A DNA stretch of 64,000 nucleotides, from positions 1 to 64,000 of the forward strand of contig NZ_LZJI01000188.1 in assembly GCF_001667775.1 (NCBI RefSeq), given 5' to 3'. Positions 18,771 to 27,784 of this stretch are shown piece by piece (the stretch's first letter is position 1; every line of letters begins with the position of its first letter). The notes beneath the pieces were generated by a model, which saw nothing but the letters and a program-made list of their open reading frames with translations, had not been told where the DNA came from and searched no databases. The position numbers were made by a program, and so were the translations under genes. The stretch comes from Mycobacterium sp. E1747. GTDB taxonomy: Bacteria > Actinomycetota > Actinomycetes > Mycobacteriales > Mycobacteriaceae.

Positions 18771-19196
18771 GTGTTGACGCTTCTCAAGCGGGCATGGGTT
18801 CCGTTGGTCGTGGTCGTGGCGGTGATCATCGGCGGCGTTGCGGTGGACCGCCTCAACGGTGTCTTCCCGGGACCCGGTCTGCCCAAGCCCGATCCGCGGG
18901 ACGCGACCCCGCCGTACGCGGCCAAGACCGCCATCTACGAGATCCTGGGACCGCCTGGGACGACCGGCGTCGTCAACTGGATGGATGCGGACGCGCAACC
19001 GCAGAAGGCCAACTTCTCCACGTTGCCGTGGTCGCACACGATCGTCGCCGAGATGCCCGGCATCTTCGCCTACGTCGTCGCCCAGGGTGACAGTCCTTCC
19101 CTCGGTTGCCGCATCACCGTCGACGGCAAACTGGTCGATCAACAACAAGTCGACGCGCGTGATGCGCAGGTTTCCTGCCTGGACAAGTCCGCATGA
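18771..19196 (+). CDS. MmpS-family membrane accessory protein
   Basis: Protein of 141 residues with one N-terminal membrane helix (AWVPLVVVVAVIIGGVAVDRL) and a periplasmic beta-rich domain typical of MmpS proteins (AIYEILGPPGTTGVVNWMD, LPWSHTIVAEMP, SLGCRITVDGKLVDQQ, with two cysteines). The GTG at 18771 follows GGGGGGAA. MmpS proteins act with their MmpL partner in lipid or siderophore export; the mmpL start overlaps this stop by four bases (ATGA). The M. tuberculosis genome has no mmpS at this exact place. Confidence 0.9.
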   Translation: MLTLLKRAWVPLVVVVAVIIGGVAVDRLNGVFPGPGLPKPDPRDATPPYAAKTAIYEILGPPGTTGVVNWMDADAQPQKANFSTLPWSHTIVAEMPGIFAYVVAQGDSPSLGCRITVDGKLVDQQQVDARDAQVSCLDKSA

Positions 19197-22129
19197 CCGC
19201 CGACACGAGCGACACCGACGAAATCCCCGTCGCGCGCCCCGCCGACGTCGAGCGCAAACCGCGTCTGGCCCGTGCCATCCGCGTGCTGGCGCTGCCGATC
19301 GTCGTGTGCTGGGTGCTGATCGCGGTCGGCGTCAATGTCTTCGTTCCCCAGTTGGAAAAAGTCGCCGAGGACGTCTCCGTGCCGCTCTCACCCTCCGACG
19401 CGCCGTCGGTGACCGGGATGAAGCACATCGGCGAGAAGTTCAAGGAGTACGACTCCGACAACCTCGTCCTGGTGACGCTGGTCGGTGATAAACCCCTCGG
19501 CGAGGACGCGCACCGGTATTACGACGAGCTGGTCAAGAAGCTGAAGCAGGACACCAAGCACGTCGAGCATGCGCTCGACTTCTGGGGGCAGCGGTTTACG
19601 GCGTCGGGTGTCGAGAGCTACGACCATAAGTCGGCCTACGTCCAGGTCAACCTGCGCGGTGACCAGGGTGGCGCCGTCGGCGACAAGTCCGTTGACGCGG
19701 TTCGCCAGATCGTCGCGGACTCGAAGCCTCCGCCGGGGGTGAACGCCTACGTCGCGGGTCAGGGAGCCCTGACCGACGACACGATCGTCGTGGGCAACCA
19801 AAGCCTGTTCAAGATGACGATCATCACGATCGTCATCATCGCGATCATGCTGGCGTTCGTCTATCGGTCCGTCGGCACCGTGCTGCTGACGATGGTCATC
19901 CTGTTCGTCGGACTGGCTACCAGCCGAGGCGTCGTATCGCTGCTGGGCAATACCGGCATCATGGGGCTGTCGACGTTCGCCGTGAACATGCTGACGGCGC
20001 TCGCGATCGCAGCCGGCACTGACTACGCGATCTTCATGGTTGGCCGCTATCAGGAGGGTCGCGAGCGGGGCCTGGACCGCGAAGCCGCCTACTACGACAC
20101 CTTCGCCGGGGTCGCCAAGGTGGTTCTGGGTTCGGGTTTGACGATCGTCGGGGCGCTGGCCTGTCTGCATTTCACGCGGCTGCCCTACTTCAGTTCGTTG
20201 GCGTATCCGTGCGCAATCGGCCTGTTGGTGGTGGTGATCGCCGGGGTGACCCTGACACCGGCGCTGATCGCGTTCGCAAGCGGCTTCGGCCTGTTCGATC
20301 CGAAGCGAAAGTTCAACTACACCCGCTGGCGCCGCCTGGCGACGGCCATCGTGCGGTGGCCGGCACCGATCCTCGCGACTTCGGTCATCCTGGCGATCGT
20401 CGGCGCCCTGGGATTGTCGGGCTTCAACCCGCGCTACAACGACCTGTACTACCTACCCAAAAGCGCGTCCTCAGTCCAGGCGTACGACGCGGCCGACCGA
20501 CACTTCACCCAGGCCCGGCTGAACCCGGACCTCCTGATGATCGAATCGGATCACGATCTGCGCAATACGACCGACATGCTGGTCCTGGACAAGATCGCCG
20601 GAGCCATCTTCCGGGTGCCCGGTATCGAACGGGTGCAGAGCATCACCCGACCTCTTGGACCGCCGATTCAAGACGGGTCCGTTCCGTTCCAGCTCAGTAT
20701 GCAAACCGCTCCGATCCGCAGCAACCTGAACTACCTCAAGGACCGCGTCGCCGACATCAAGAAGATCACCGGCTTCCTCGACACCCAGATCACCCTGTTG
20801 GAGCGCCAGTACGCGGTGACACAGAGGCTCGCGGACGCCGCGGACGACAGCTCGAAGACGACGGCTGAGACGGCGGCCATCACCGACGAAATCCGGGACC
20901 ACATCGCGGATTTCGACGACTTCTGGAGGCCGATTCGCAGTTACTTCTACTGGGAGAGGCACTGCTACGACATCCCCATCTGCTGGTCGCTACGAAGCCT
21001 GTTCGACGCCCTCGACGGATTCGACCAACTGGCCGAGAAGTTCCACGCTCTCACCAGCGACCTCAACCACACGGCTACGGCGACGCGCGAACTGCTGGCG
21101 ATCATCCCTGAGAACATCGCCGTCACAAAGGCGATCCGCGATACGACGCTGACCATCTACAGCACGTTCGAGAACCTGGTCGACCAGTTCGACCGGCTGA
21201 CCGACACGAACGCCGTGATGGGCAAGTCCTTCAACGACTCCCAGATCGAGAGCCTGTTTTACCTGCCGCCCGAGATCTTCAGCAACCCGGACTTTCAACT
21301 GGGGTTGAGCCTGATGGTGTCGCCGGACGGCAAGGCCGCTCGCTTCATCATCACACACTCGGTGGATCCCGCGACGACGGAAGGGATCTCGTCCGTCGAC
21401 AAGGAACGCAGCGCGGCCAAGGAGGCGCTGAAACTCACCTCGCTGCAAAACGCCGACATCTACCTCGGTGGCACGGCCGCAACGTTTTACGACATCGCCA
21501 ACGGCGCCAAGTACGACCTGCTGATCGCCGCGGTGGCCTCGATCGTGCTCATCTTCATCATCATGGTGATCGTTACCCGCGCTTTGGTCGCTGCCGGCGT
21601 CATCGTCGGCACGATCGTGATGTCGCTTGGGGCCGCCTTCGGGTTCTCGACACTGATCTGGCAGCACCTTCTGAACTTCCAATTGCATTGGGTTGCCACA
21701 GAATTCGCGCTGATCGTCCTTTTGGCGGTGGGGTCGGACTACAACTTGATGTTGGTGTCGCGAATCGAAGAGGAGATCGGGTCCGGGCTGAAAACGGGGC
21801 TTATCCGCGGGATGGGTCTCACCGGACCGGTGGTGACCGCGGCAGGTCTGGTATTCGCCGTCACCATGGCCACGATGATCACCAGTGACCTCCGGGCGAT
21901 CGGTCAGTTCGGCACGACGATCGGGCTTGGCCTGATGTTCGACACCTTCGTCGTGCGATCGCTCATCACCCCGTCGATCATGACGGTGATGGGACGCTGG
22001 TTCTGGTGGCCGAAGCGGGTGCGGGTCCGTCCGGCGAGCCAGATGCTTCGGTCCGTCGGGCCGCGCCCGCTGGTTCGTGCGCTGCTCTACCAACCGCCGC
22101 ACGCGGTCGCGCGGGACCCGCAGCCGTAA
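19193..22129 (+). CDS. MmpL-family RND transporter
   Basis: Inner-membrane RND exporter of 978 residues with the MmpL4/MmpL5-type layout: an N-terminal helix, a first periplasmic domain, five helices with the proton-relay motif GTDYAIFMVGRY, a second large periplasmic part with a long coiled-coil hairpin (about 510-700) and a Cys pair in ERHCYDIPICWSL, then five helices with GSDYNLMLVSRI. These transporters export lipids, glycopeptidolipid precursors or siderophores; the cargo cannot be inferred here. The two D-Y pairs are intact, so it should be active. It is coupled to mmpS and followed by a PPE gene 169 bp downstream. Confidence 0.94.
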   Translation: MTADTSDTDEIPVARPADVERKPRLARAIRVLALPIVVCWVLIAVGVNVFVPQLEKVAEDVSVPLSPSDAPSVTGMKHIGEKFKEYDSDNLVLVTLVGDKPLGEDAHRYYDELVKKLKQDTKHVEHALDFWGQRFTASGVESYDHKSAYVQVNLRGDQGGAVGDKSVDAVRQIVADSKPPPGVNAYVAGQGALTDDTIVVGNQSLFKMTIITIVIIAIMLAFVYRSVGTVLLTMVILFVGLATSRGVVSLLGNTGIMGLSTFAVNMLTALAIAAGTDYAIFMVGRYQEGRERGLDREAAYYDTFAGVAKVVLGSGLTIVGALACLHFTRLPYFSSLAYPCAIGLLVVVIAGVTLTPALIAFASGFGLFDPKRKFNYTRWRRLATAIVRWPAPILATSVILAIVGALGLSGFNPRYNDLYYLPKSASSVQAYDAADRHFTQARLNPDLLMIESDHDLRNTTDMLVLDKIAGAIFRVPGIERVQSITRPLGPPIQDGSVPFQLSMQTAPIRSNLNYLKDRVADIKKITGFLDTQITLLERQYAVTQRLADAADDSSKTTAETAAITDEIRDHIADFDDFWRPIRSYFYWERHCYDIPICWSLRSLFDALDGFDQLAEKFHALTSDLNHTATATRELLAIIPENIAVTKAIRDTTLTIYSTFENLVDQFDRLTDTNAVMGKSFNDSQIESLFYLPPEIFSNPDFQLGLSLMVSPDGKAARFIITHSVDPATTEGISSVDKERSAAKEALKLTSLQNADIYLGGTAATFYDIANGAKYDLLIAAVASIVLIFIIMVIVTRALVAAGVIVGTIVMSLGAAFGFSTLIWQHLLNFQLHWVATEFALIVLLAVGSDYNLMLVSRIEEEIGSGLKTGLIRGMGLTGPVVTAAGLVFAVTMATMITSDLRAIGQFGTTIGLGLMFDTFVVRSLITPSIMTVMGRWFWWPKRVRVRPASQMLRSVGPRPLVRALLYQPPHAVARDPQP

Positions 22130-22223
22130 CCGCCTAGCCCCTCGCGTTCCTCGTCGGGGCCGCGCGCGGCTCGACTGTCGCGCGCCAATGTCGCCATTGC
22201 TGGTGCTCGGCCACCGCAAGGGT

Positions 22224-22265
22224 TATTCTATCGCTGTTGAAAAAGTATTCTATGGCGGTTGAAAA
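22224..22265. repeat. 22-bp-period direct repeat upstream of the PPE gene
   Basis: TATTCTATCGCTGTTGAAAA (22224-22243) and TATTCTATGGCGGTTGAAAA (22246-22265) differ at two of 20 positions. They lie 34-75 bases upstream of the PPE ATG in otherwise G+C-rich DNA. A two-turn spacing on one face of the helix suggests a protein-binding site or the promoter itself (TATTCT-like and TTGAAA-like hexamers). Confidence 0.55.
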
Positions 22266-22298
22266 GTGCGCATGCCCGCCGCGGAGAGGACGGACGAC

Positions 22299-23504
22299 AT
22301 GGACTTTGCGTCGCTGCCTCCGGAGGTCAACTCTGGCCTGATGTACTCCGGTCCCGGGGCGGGGCCGATGCTGGCGGCCGCGGCGGGTTGGGACGCACTG
22401 GCCGCGCTGCTGGAGTCCGCCGCCGGCGGCTACACGGCCGAGCTGGCGAGCCTGACCGGCCAGGCGTGGTCCGGCCCGTCGTCGCTGCTGATGACGGCCG
22501 CGGCCACACCCTATGTCCAGTGGCTGTCCACCGCCGCGGCCCGGGCCGCGCAGACCGGCGCCCAGGCCTACGCGGCGGCGGCGGCCTACGAGGCGGCGTT
22601 TGCGATGACCGTGCCGCCGCCGGTGATCGCGGTCAATCGGGCGCAGTTGCTGGCGCTGATCGCGACGAACTTCTTCGGACAGAACACCCCGGCGATCGCG
22701 GCCACCGAGGCGCAATACCTGCAGATGTGGATCCAGGACGCCACGGCGATGTACGGCTATGCCGCCGCCTGCGAGACCGCCAGCACGCTGACCCCGTTCG
22801 ACGAACCGCCGCGCACCACCAACCCGGCCGGGCAGGGCGCTCAGGTCCAGACGCTGGCGGCGCAGGCCACCGGCAACGTCACCCGGCAGCTGGCCTCGCC
22901 CAATGCCGCGATGCACACCGCCAACGCCGTCACGCCCGTCGCTCCCGGCGAAACGGTCACCGCCCCACCGGGCAGCACCATCACGATCGGCGCCAACACC
23001 GGCATGTACCTCAACAGCGGCTCGCTCTCGATCACGGGTTCGGGCACCAACCTCATCACCTTCGGCTCCGTTATCGTCAACCCTGGCAGCACAATTCACA
23101 CGATCATCGACTGTTCCGAGGGCGGTGTCCTGGTCCCCGGCGGCGTCGACGTCACGGCCGGCTCCAGCCCGCTCGTCCTGACCCCGGGATCGTTCCAGGA
23201 GGTTCTGGTCACCCTCGTCAACGGCTCGGCCACCCTCCCCGTTGTCGGCGCGGAACAGGTCGCCGTCCAAACCTTCGGGAGCACCGCCACCGCGATCGTC
23301 GGCCCCGCGGGCGCGTCCATCACCAATGTCTTCGGCACCGTCAGCATCGCCACGGTCACCCCGATACCCAGCTCGTCGAGCGCCGTGGCGGCCCCGGTGG
23401 CCGGGTTTGCCACCCCTGGGCTGGCGGGTACCGCCGGAATTCAGCCCCAGCTCGACGTGGACGGGCTATTGGACTGGGCGCAAACGCTTTCCGGCGCGCG
23501 GTGA
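22299..23504 (+). CDS. PPE-family protein, prematurely ended by a frameshift
   Basis: The start [20 protein letters not shown] is the PPE signature, with GGAGAGGA 8 bases upstream. The PPE domain covers about residues 1-175 and holds the WSG of the WxG motif. The next about 220 residues are Thr/Ser/Gly-rich with repeated beta-strand-like segments ([28 protein letters not shown]), unusual for the PPE-SVP subgroup. The frame stops at 23504, yet the GxxSVPxxW motif that defines PPE-SVP proteins follows in the -1 frame. A lost base near the GCGCGCG run at 23494-23500 explains this; the intact protein would have about 485 residues. No pe partner gene lies upstream. Confidence 0.85.
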   Translation: MDFASLPPEVNSGLMYSGPGAGPMLAAAAGWDALAALLESAAGGYTAELASLTGQAWSGPSSLLMTAAATPYVQWLSTAAARAAQTGAQAYAAAAAYEAAFAMTVPPPVIAVNRAQLLALIATNFFGQNTPAIAATEAQYLQMWIQDATAMYGYAAACETASTLTPFDEPPRTTNPAGQGAQVQTLAAQATGNVTRQLASPNAAMHTANAVTPVAPGETVTAPPGSTITIGANTGMYLNSGSLSITGSGTNLITFGSVIVNPGSTIHTIIDCSEGGVLVPGGVDVTAGSSPLVLTPGSFQEVLVTLVNGSATLPVVGAEQVAVQTFGSTATAIVGPAGASITNVFGTVSIATVTPIPSSSSAVAAPVAGFATPGLAGTAGIQPQLDVDGLLDWAQTLSGAR

Positions 23505-23509
23505 CGGAC

Positions 23510-23755
23510 ATGGCCACACGCCCCAACCCGCCATTGGCATGGCCGTTTGGCCCCCGTATAGGCGCGCCGTGCGCCGGGGTGGGCGGCGCGGCCTCACTCG
23601 GTGGGCTGTCAGTGCCCGCGACCTGGACGACGACCACCGCGCGGGCCGAGTCACCTCGGCCCTTGGTGCCGGATACCCGCGTCGACGCCGGCCGGCCGGG
23701 ACGCACTTTCCAGCGGGCGCTGATGGCGACGATCGTCGGACGCGATGCCGATTGA
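23510..23755 (+). pseudogene. Out-of-frame C-terminal part of the PPE gene (SVP motif)
   Basis: Read in the -1 frame relative to the PPE gene, this stretch gives GGLSVPATW, the diagnostic PPE-SVP motif, then a typical C-terminal tail with RTFQRALMATIVGRDAD before a stop at 23753-23755. It has no start site of its own. It is the displaced end of the PPE gene, either by mutation, a sequencing error or programmed -1 frameshifting. Confidence 0.7.
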
Positions 23756-23865
23756 TCATCCTCGACAACGAGCGTGCGCTCAGGGCCTCGAGTCTGCGGC
23801 CAGGGCGCATATTTGCTCGATTCGTCGCCCAGGGCTCACCCGCAAAGCCCTGACCGCACACTCGA

Positions 23866-25716
23866 TCACCGGGCGCCCATCACCTCGTCGGCCACACCCA
23901 GCGCCAGCGCCATGATCGACACCTGCGGGTTGACCTCCGGGCAGCTCGGCAGGATCGAGGCGTCGGCCACCCATACGCCGTCCACGCCGCGCAGCCGGCC
24001 GGCCTCGTCGACCGGGCACAGCTGAACGTCGGCGCCCGCGGCCGCCGTGCCGGTCGGGTGGAAGGCGGCCAGGTGCAGGCTTCGGGGGTCGCTGCGCCGC
24101 AACGCATCCCGCAGATCGGGCAGCGACGTCACCGTCATCGCGCCGGGCAGACCGGTGAGCACTTCGGTCGCCCCCGCGGCGAACAACAGCCGCCCCATCG
24201 CCTCGATCGCCACTACCAGCTTGCTGACGTCGGCGGGGGAGATGTTGTAGCGCACCAGCGTCTCGCCGCGCACCGTCGAAACCGACCCGACACCGCGATC
24301 GGCCACCATGGCGCCGAACGTGGCCACCCGGGGCGCGGCGTCCAGCCAGCCCAGCAGCTCCGCGCCGTAGCCGGGATAGACCATGGAGCCCATCCCGGGC
24401 GGGGTGGAGGTGGCTTCGATGAGCACGCCGTGCGATTCGTGCAGCTCGTGCACCGCGGCGCTTTGCAGCACCCCCTGCCAGGCGAAGACGTCGTCGTCGA
24501 AGCGCCCGGCGAGCATCGTCGCCGGATGCAGCGCCAGGTTGCGGCCGAGCCGCGGGTGCCAACCAAAGCCGCTGCGCCGCAGCAACCCCGGCGTTTCGGT
24601 GGCGCCGGCCGCCACGATGACCGTGTCGGCCAGGACGTCCAGCGCCGTGCCGTCGGGCCGCCGGGCCCGCACGCCGCGGGCGCGTCCATGCCGGTGCAAC
24701 ACCCGCTCGACACGGGCCTGCGAGATGATCCGCGCGCCCGCCGCACACGCCTGTGGCAGCGCGTTGAGGTGCACGCCGAACTTGGCGTTGCGCGGGCAGC
24801 CGATCGCGCACTGGCAGCACCCTTCGCAGCCTGGCGCGTTGCGCGGGATGGGGGCCGCCCGCCAGCCCAGCGTCGCCGCGGCCTCCAGCAGCAGCCGGCC
24901 GTTGCGGCCCATGATCTCCAGCGGCACCGGGGCGACCTGCAGCGTGCGCTCGACGTCGTCGAGGTGTTCGCCGAGCCGGTCGGGATCGGCCAGGGTGAGC
25001 CCGAAGTCCTCGCGCCAGCGCCGCTGCACCGCGGCCGGCGGGCGGTAGCAGGTGCCGGAGTTCACCACCGTGGTGCCGCCCACCGCGCGGCCGATGGGCA
25101 GCACCACCGAGGGCCGCCCCAGCGCGACGGTGGCGCCGGCGCCACGGTACAGCCCGGCGTAGCGATCGATGGGATGGGTCGTGCGGAATTCCCCGACCGT
25201 CCACCGGCGTCCCTCCTCGAGGACGACGACGTCCAGTCCGGCCCGCGCCAGCGCGCGGGCCACCATCGCGCCGCCGGCGCCGGACCCCACGATCGCCGCG
25301 TCGGCGGTGACAACGGAGCGGTGATCGGCCGACGAGACGATGTTCAGCGCCGCGTCGGGCCGCGCCGTCCCGTGCTCGGCGGCATGCGAAAGCAGCTCGG
25401 GCGCATAGGTTTCCGCGCCGTTGGCCAGCAACACGATCGCCTTGATGGCCTCGACGGCCGCGCCGGCGTCCGGGCTCAGCGCGGCGACCCGGCGCAGCAC
25501 CCGCTCGCGTCGGTCGGGGGCCAGCCGCGCCATGGACCGGCCGGTGGTGACGTAGCTCGCCGCGGCCAGCGTGAGCAGCCCGGCGCGGGCCGCCACCCGT
25601 GACGTCGTCGGCAGCTGCCGCAGGTAGCGCTCGACGCGCTCCGCCAGCTCGGGCGCCGCCGGGCCGCCGCATTCCTCGGGCAGGAGCGCCGAACCGAACG
25701 AGGTGACCAGGCTCAT
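23866..25716 (-). CDS. GMC-family FAD oxidoreductase (Rv0492c orthologue)
   Basis: FAD-dependent dehydrogenase or oxidase of 616 residues (629 in M. tuberculosis). After an about 120-residue helical N-terminal extension comes the dinucleotide motif VGSGAGGAMVARALARAGLD with VVLEEG. The GMC signature follows (GRAVGGTTVVNSGTCYRPP), a Cys cluster CEGCCQCAIGCPRNAK, and the C-terminal HPTGTAAAGAD and DASILPSCPEVNPQVSIMAL, which carries the catalytic His/Asn region. Homologues oxidise sterols and alcohols. The ATG at 25714-25716 overlaps the upstream stop (ATGA); longer frames upstream belong to the neighbouring gene in another frame. Confidence 0.9.
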   Translation of the reverse strand: MSLVTSFGSALLPEECGGPAAPELAERVERYLRQLPTTSRVAARAGLLTLAAASYVTTGRSMARLAPDRRERVLRRVAALSPDAGAAVEAIKAIVLLANGAETYAPELLSHAAEHGTARPDAALNIVSSADHRSVVTADAAIVGSGAGGAMVARALARAGLDVVVLEEGRRWTVGEFRTTHPIDRYAGLYRGAGATVALGRPSVVLPIGRAVGGTTVVNSGTCYRPPAAVQRRWREDFGLTLADPDRLGEHLDDVERTLQVAPVPLEIMGRNGRLLLEAAATLGWRAAPIPRNAPGCEGCCQCAIGCPRNAKFGVHLNALPQACAAGARIISQARVERVLHRHGRARGVRARRPDGTALDVLADTVIVAAGATETPGLLRRSGFGWHPRLGRNLALHPATMLAGRFDDDVFAWQGVLQSAAVHELHESHGVLIEATSTPPGMGSMVYPGYGAELLGWLDAAPRVATFGAMVADRGVGSVSTVRGETLVRYNISPADVSKLVVAIEAMGRLLFAAGATEVLTGLPGAMTVTSLPDLRDALRRSDPRSLHLAAFHPTGTAAAGADVQLCPVDEAGRLRGVDGVWVADASILPSCPEVNPQVSIMALALGVADEVMGAR

Positions 25717-26042
25717 ATCAGCCGCGCCAGGCGGCGACCCATCTTGATGAAGAACGGGTAGGTGGCGAAGATGACGCCCGCCGCGGCGTGCAGCGGCCAC
25801 TCCGCCTCGGCGGTGTCCACGCCGAAAACGCCGCTGTTCCACATGAAGTCGCGGCCATTGCGCGCGCGGAAGGGTCGCCACAGCAGCCCGAGACCGGGCA
25901 CGTTGTGGTAAAGCCCGAATGACCCGCCGAAGAAGACGCCCAGGGTGGCGGCCTCGGCGACATCGCGTCGGTCGGCGGGCAGCCGCCGCTCGATGAGCAC
26001 GCCGGAGGCGAACAGCAGTGGTGGGTCGAGCAGAAAGCTCAC
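25713..26042 (-). CDS. Small conserved protein (Rv0492A orthologue)
   Basis: Protein of 109 residues (110 in M. tuberculosis) starting with GTG at 26040-26042 after GAAAGGA. It has an amphipathic N-terminus ([20 protein letters not shown]), a Gly/Phe-rich middle (GVFFGGSFGLYHNVPGLGLLW) and a hydrophobic C-terminal segment (GVIFATYPFFIKMGRRLARL). It sits between two genes with four-base overlaps at each end, so the three proteins should be made in fixed proportion. It may be a membrane-associated partner of the GMC enzyme. Function unknown. Confidence 0.82.
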   Translation of the reverse strand: MSFLLDPPLLFASGVLIERRLPADRRDVAEAATLGVFFGGSFGLYHNVPGLGLLWRPFRARNGRDFMWNSGVFGVDTAEAEWPLHAAAGVIFATYPFFIKMGRRLARLI

Positions 26043-26989
26043 AAGGGGATCCTTTCGTTGACATCCGGTGCCGCATTGCCCCGCAGGCCCACCTCGGCGT
26101 GCCCGGTGCCCAGCACCGACCAGTGCCGGTCGTCGATCTCGATGTGGACATCGGCCTGTTCGGTGTTGGTGCACACCGCCTTGCCGCCGTCAGGGTCGGT
26201 GTATTCCAGGCTCACGCACCTGTCCGCCGGTTGGTCGATTCGGATGAGCACCCGCTTGCCACCGATGCGTCCCTCCAGCTGCCAGTGCGCCAGGCCAAGC
26301 GTGGTCCGCATCCGTAGCGACGGCAATATGCCTGCGGGCCAATCCTTTCCGTCGATGCGAAACCGGACGAACGCCAGCGGGGCCAGCCTGCGCAGCCCCG
26401 GCTTGTGCGAGACGGCGGTGACCGCTTCCACCACATCACCGTTGGCGAGATCGGCGTGCACCCATCCCCAGCGCTTGGCGTTGCCGTGCCCGTAGATGTG
26501 CGCGACCCCGCCGCGCCACCCCTCGAGGCGCAAAGCGGTGTCGGCCACGGTGAGCGAGCCGGCGAAGTCGGCGGTGGGGGCGAGGACGACCTGGGCGCCC
26601 GGCAGCAGCTCGCGGTCCCAGGCCGCGCGGGGAAACGTCCACAGCGGTGCGCCGGTGTCGGTCCAGGACATCTCCCAGGCGAGTGATCCGGCGCGGCCAC
26701 TCAGCTGGTTGTCACCCACCCGCGCGCCTGCGGCGTCGAACCACCAGGGGCCCGACGCGGGCCGGGTGGGGGCGGGACCGAACCGCTCGGTGCGGGGCGG
26801 GCCGTCGGCCGGGAACCAGGTGGCCCAGCCGTGCGCGTAGGCGTCGCCCTTCAGCGGGGCAACCGTCTCGCAGTGCACCCACAGCCCGGCGCGCGTCGCC
26901 GGGTCCGACAGGGTGGCGTACCAGACCTCCAGGCGGCCGGGCTTGCCGCGCCAGCGTGGGGCCGCCGCCAATCGCATGTCGCCGTCCAT
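26039..26989 (-). CDS. Conserved hypothetical protein (Rv0493c orthologue)
   Basis: Protein of 316 residues, first gene of the leftward GMC operon. It has no signal peptide. The sequence is rich in beta-strand patterns with many Trp and Gly residues ([48 protein letters not shown]), which resembles the AttH/CrtC-type double-lipocalin fold used by lipid- or terpenoid-acting proteins; that resemblance is tentative. Its coupling to a GMC oxidoreductase suggests work on a hydrophobic substrate. The GGAAGGTGAG ribosome site lies just before ATG. Confidence 0.75.
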   Translation of the reverse strand: MDGDMRLAAAPRWRGKPGRLEVWYATLSDPATRAGLWVHCETVAPLKGDAYAHGWATWFPADGPPRTERFGPAPTRPASGPWWFDAAGARVGDNQLSGRAGSLAWEMSWTDTGAPLWTFPRAAWDRELLPGAQVVLAPTADFAGSLTVADTALRLEGWRGGVAHIYGHGNAKRWGWVHADLANGDVVEAVTAVSHKPGLRRLAPLAFVRFRIDGKDWPAGILPSLRMRTTLGLAHWQLEGRIGGKRVLIRIDQPADRCVSLEYTDPDGGKAVCTNTEQADVHIEIDDRHWSVLGTGHAEVGLRGNAAPDVNERIPL

Positions 26990-27013
26990 TGCTCACCTTC
27001 CGTGGATTCGTCC

Positions 27014-27039
27014 ACTATATTGGTTGAGCCAATGAACCA
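27014..27039. promoter_or_regulatory. Divergent promoter and FadR-type operator before the GntR gene
   Basis: ACTATATT carries TATATT (27016-27021, plus strand) and TATAGT (27019-27014, minus strand), two overlapping -10 boxes for the divergent units. Directly downstream ATTGG (27019-27023) and CCAAT (27029-27033) form a dyad that includes TGGTTGAGCCA, close to the TnGTnnnACnA pattern bound by FadR-type regulators; AACCA at 27035-27039 gives another half-site. The dyad overlaps the start codon of the regulator, fitting autoregulation. Confidence 0.5.
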
Positions 27040-27784
27040 GTCAAGTCCGCTGCGCCCGCCCGACCGCCAACGCGTCGACGAACAGATCGCCGCGTCGATC
27101 ACCGACGCGATCCTCGACGGCGCGTTTCCGCCGGGCACCGCCCTGCCGCCCGAGCGGGACCTGGCCGAACAGCTGGGCGTCAACCGCACGTCGCTGCGCC
27201 AGGGCCTGGCCCGGCTGCAGGAGATGGGTCTGATCGAGGCCCGGCACGGCAGCGGCAACGTGGTCGCGGACCCCCACGGGCTCACCCACCCCGCCGTGGT
27301 CGAGGCGTTGGTGCGCAAGCTGGGGCCCGAGTTCCTGGTAGAGCTGTTCGAGATCCGGGCGGCGCTGGGCCCGTTGATCGGCCGGTCGGCGGCGCGACGG
27401 GGCGCACCCGAGGATGCCGAGGCCCTGCGCGCCGCGCTGGCCGCGGTCCGCGACGCCGATAGCGCGCAAGCGCGGCAGGCGGCCGACCTCGCCTACTTCC
27501 GGGTGCTCATCGCGCACGGCGGCAACCGCGCGCTGGTGTTGCTGTATCGCTGGGTGGAGCACGCTTTCGGCGGCCGGGAGCACGAGCTGACCGCCGCATA
27601 CGACGACGCCGCGCCAGTGGTGGCCGGCCTGGCCGCGATCACCGAGGCCGTGCTGGCCGGCGACGAGGCGGGGTCGGCCGCCGCGGTCGAGGCCTACCTA
27701 CACGCCAGCGCGCAGCGAATGTTGTTGTCCTACAAGAAGACTGGTGCTACTCGGCGAGCCGAGTCGCCGGATGCACCGCAATGA
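27032..27784 (+). CDS. GntR/FadR-type transcriptional regulator (Rv0494 orthologue)
   Basis: Regulator of 250 residues. The GntR winged helix is at about residues 12-80 ([42 protein letters not shown]). The C-terminal FCD/FadR ligand domain follows with His and Asp/Arg positions typical of metal- or acyl-binding versions ([18 protein letters not shown]). In M. tuberculosis the orthologue is described as a starvation-inducible, self-regulating FadR-like protein linked to fatty acid genes. The dyad over its own start codon supports autoregulation and control of the divergent GMC operon. Its last 38 bases overlap the end of the convergent gene. Confidence 0.9.
   Translation: MNQSSPLRPPDRQRVDEQIAASITDAILDGAFPPGTALPPERDLAEQLGVNRTSLRQGLARLQEMGLIEARHGSGNVVADPHGLTHPAVVEALVRKLGPEFLVELFEIRAALGPLIGRSAARRGAPEDAEALRAALAAVRDADSAQARQAADLAYFRVLIAHGGNRALVLLYRWVEHAFGGREHELTAAYDDAAPVVAGLAAITEAVLAGDEAGSAAAVEAYLHASAQRMLLSYKKTGATRRAESPDAPQ

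Noticed and set aside
22134-23270. 378-codon minus-strand frame over the PPE gene
   Set aside because: Arg/Gly-rich antisense translation with no domain; the plus strand has a clear PPE start and ribosome site.
24058-25602. 514-codon plus-strand frame inside the GMC oxidoreductase gene
   Set aside because: Shadow of the real minus-strand gene, which has FAD and GMC motifs in order.
26043-26174. Upstream extension of the Rv0492A-like gene
   Set aside because: It would lie inside the preceding gene in another frame; the GTG at 26042 has a good ribosome site and gives the orthologue length.
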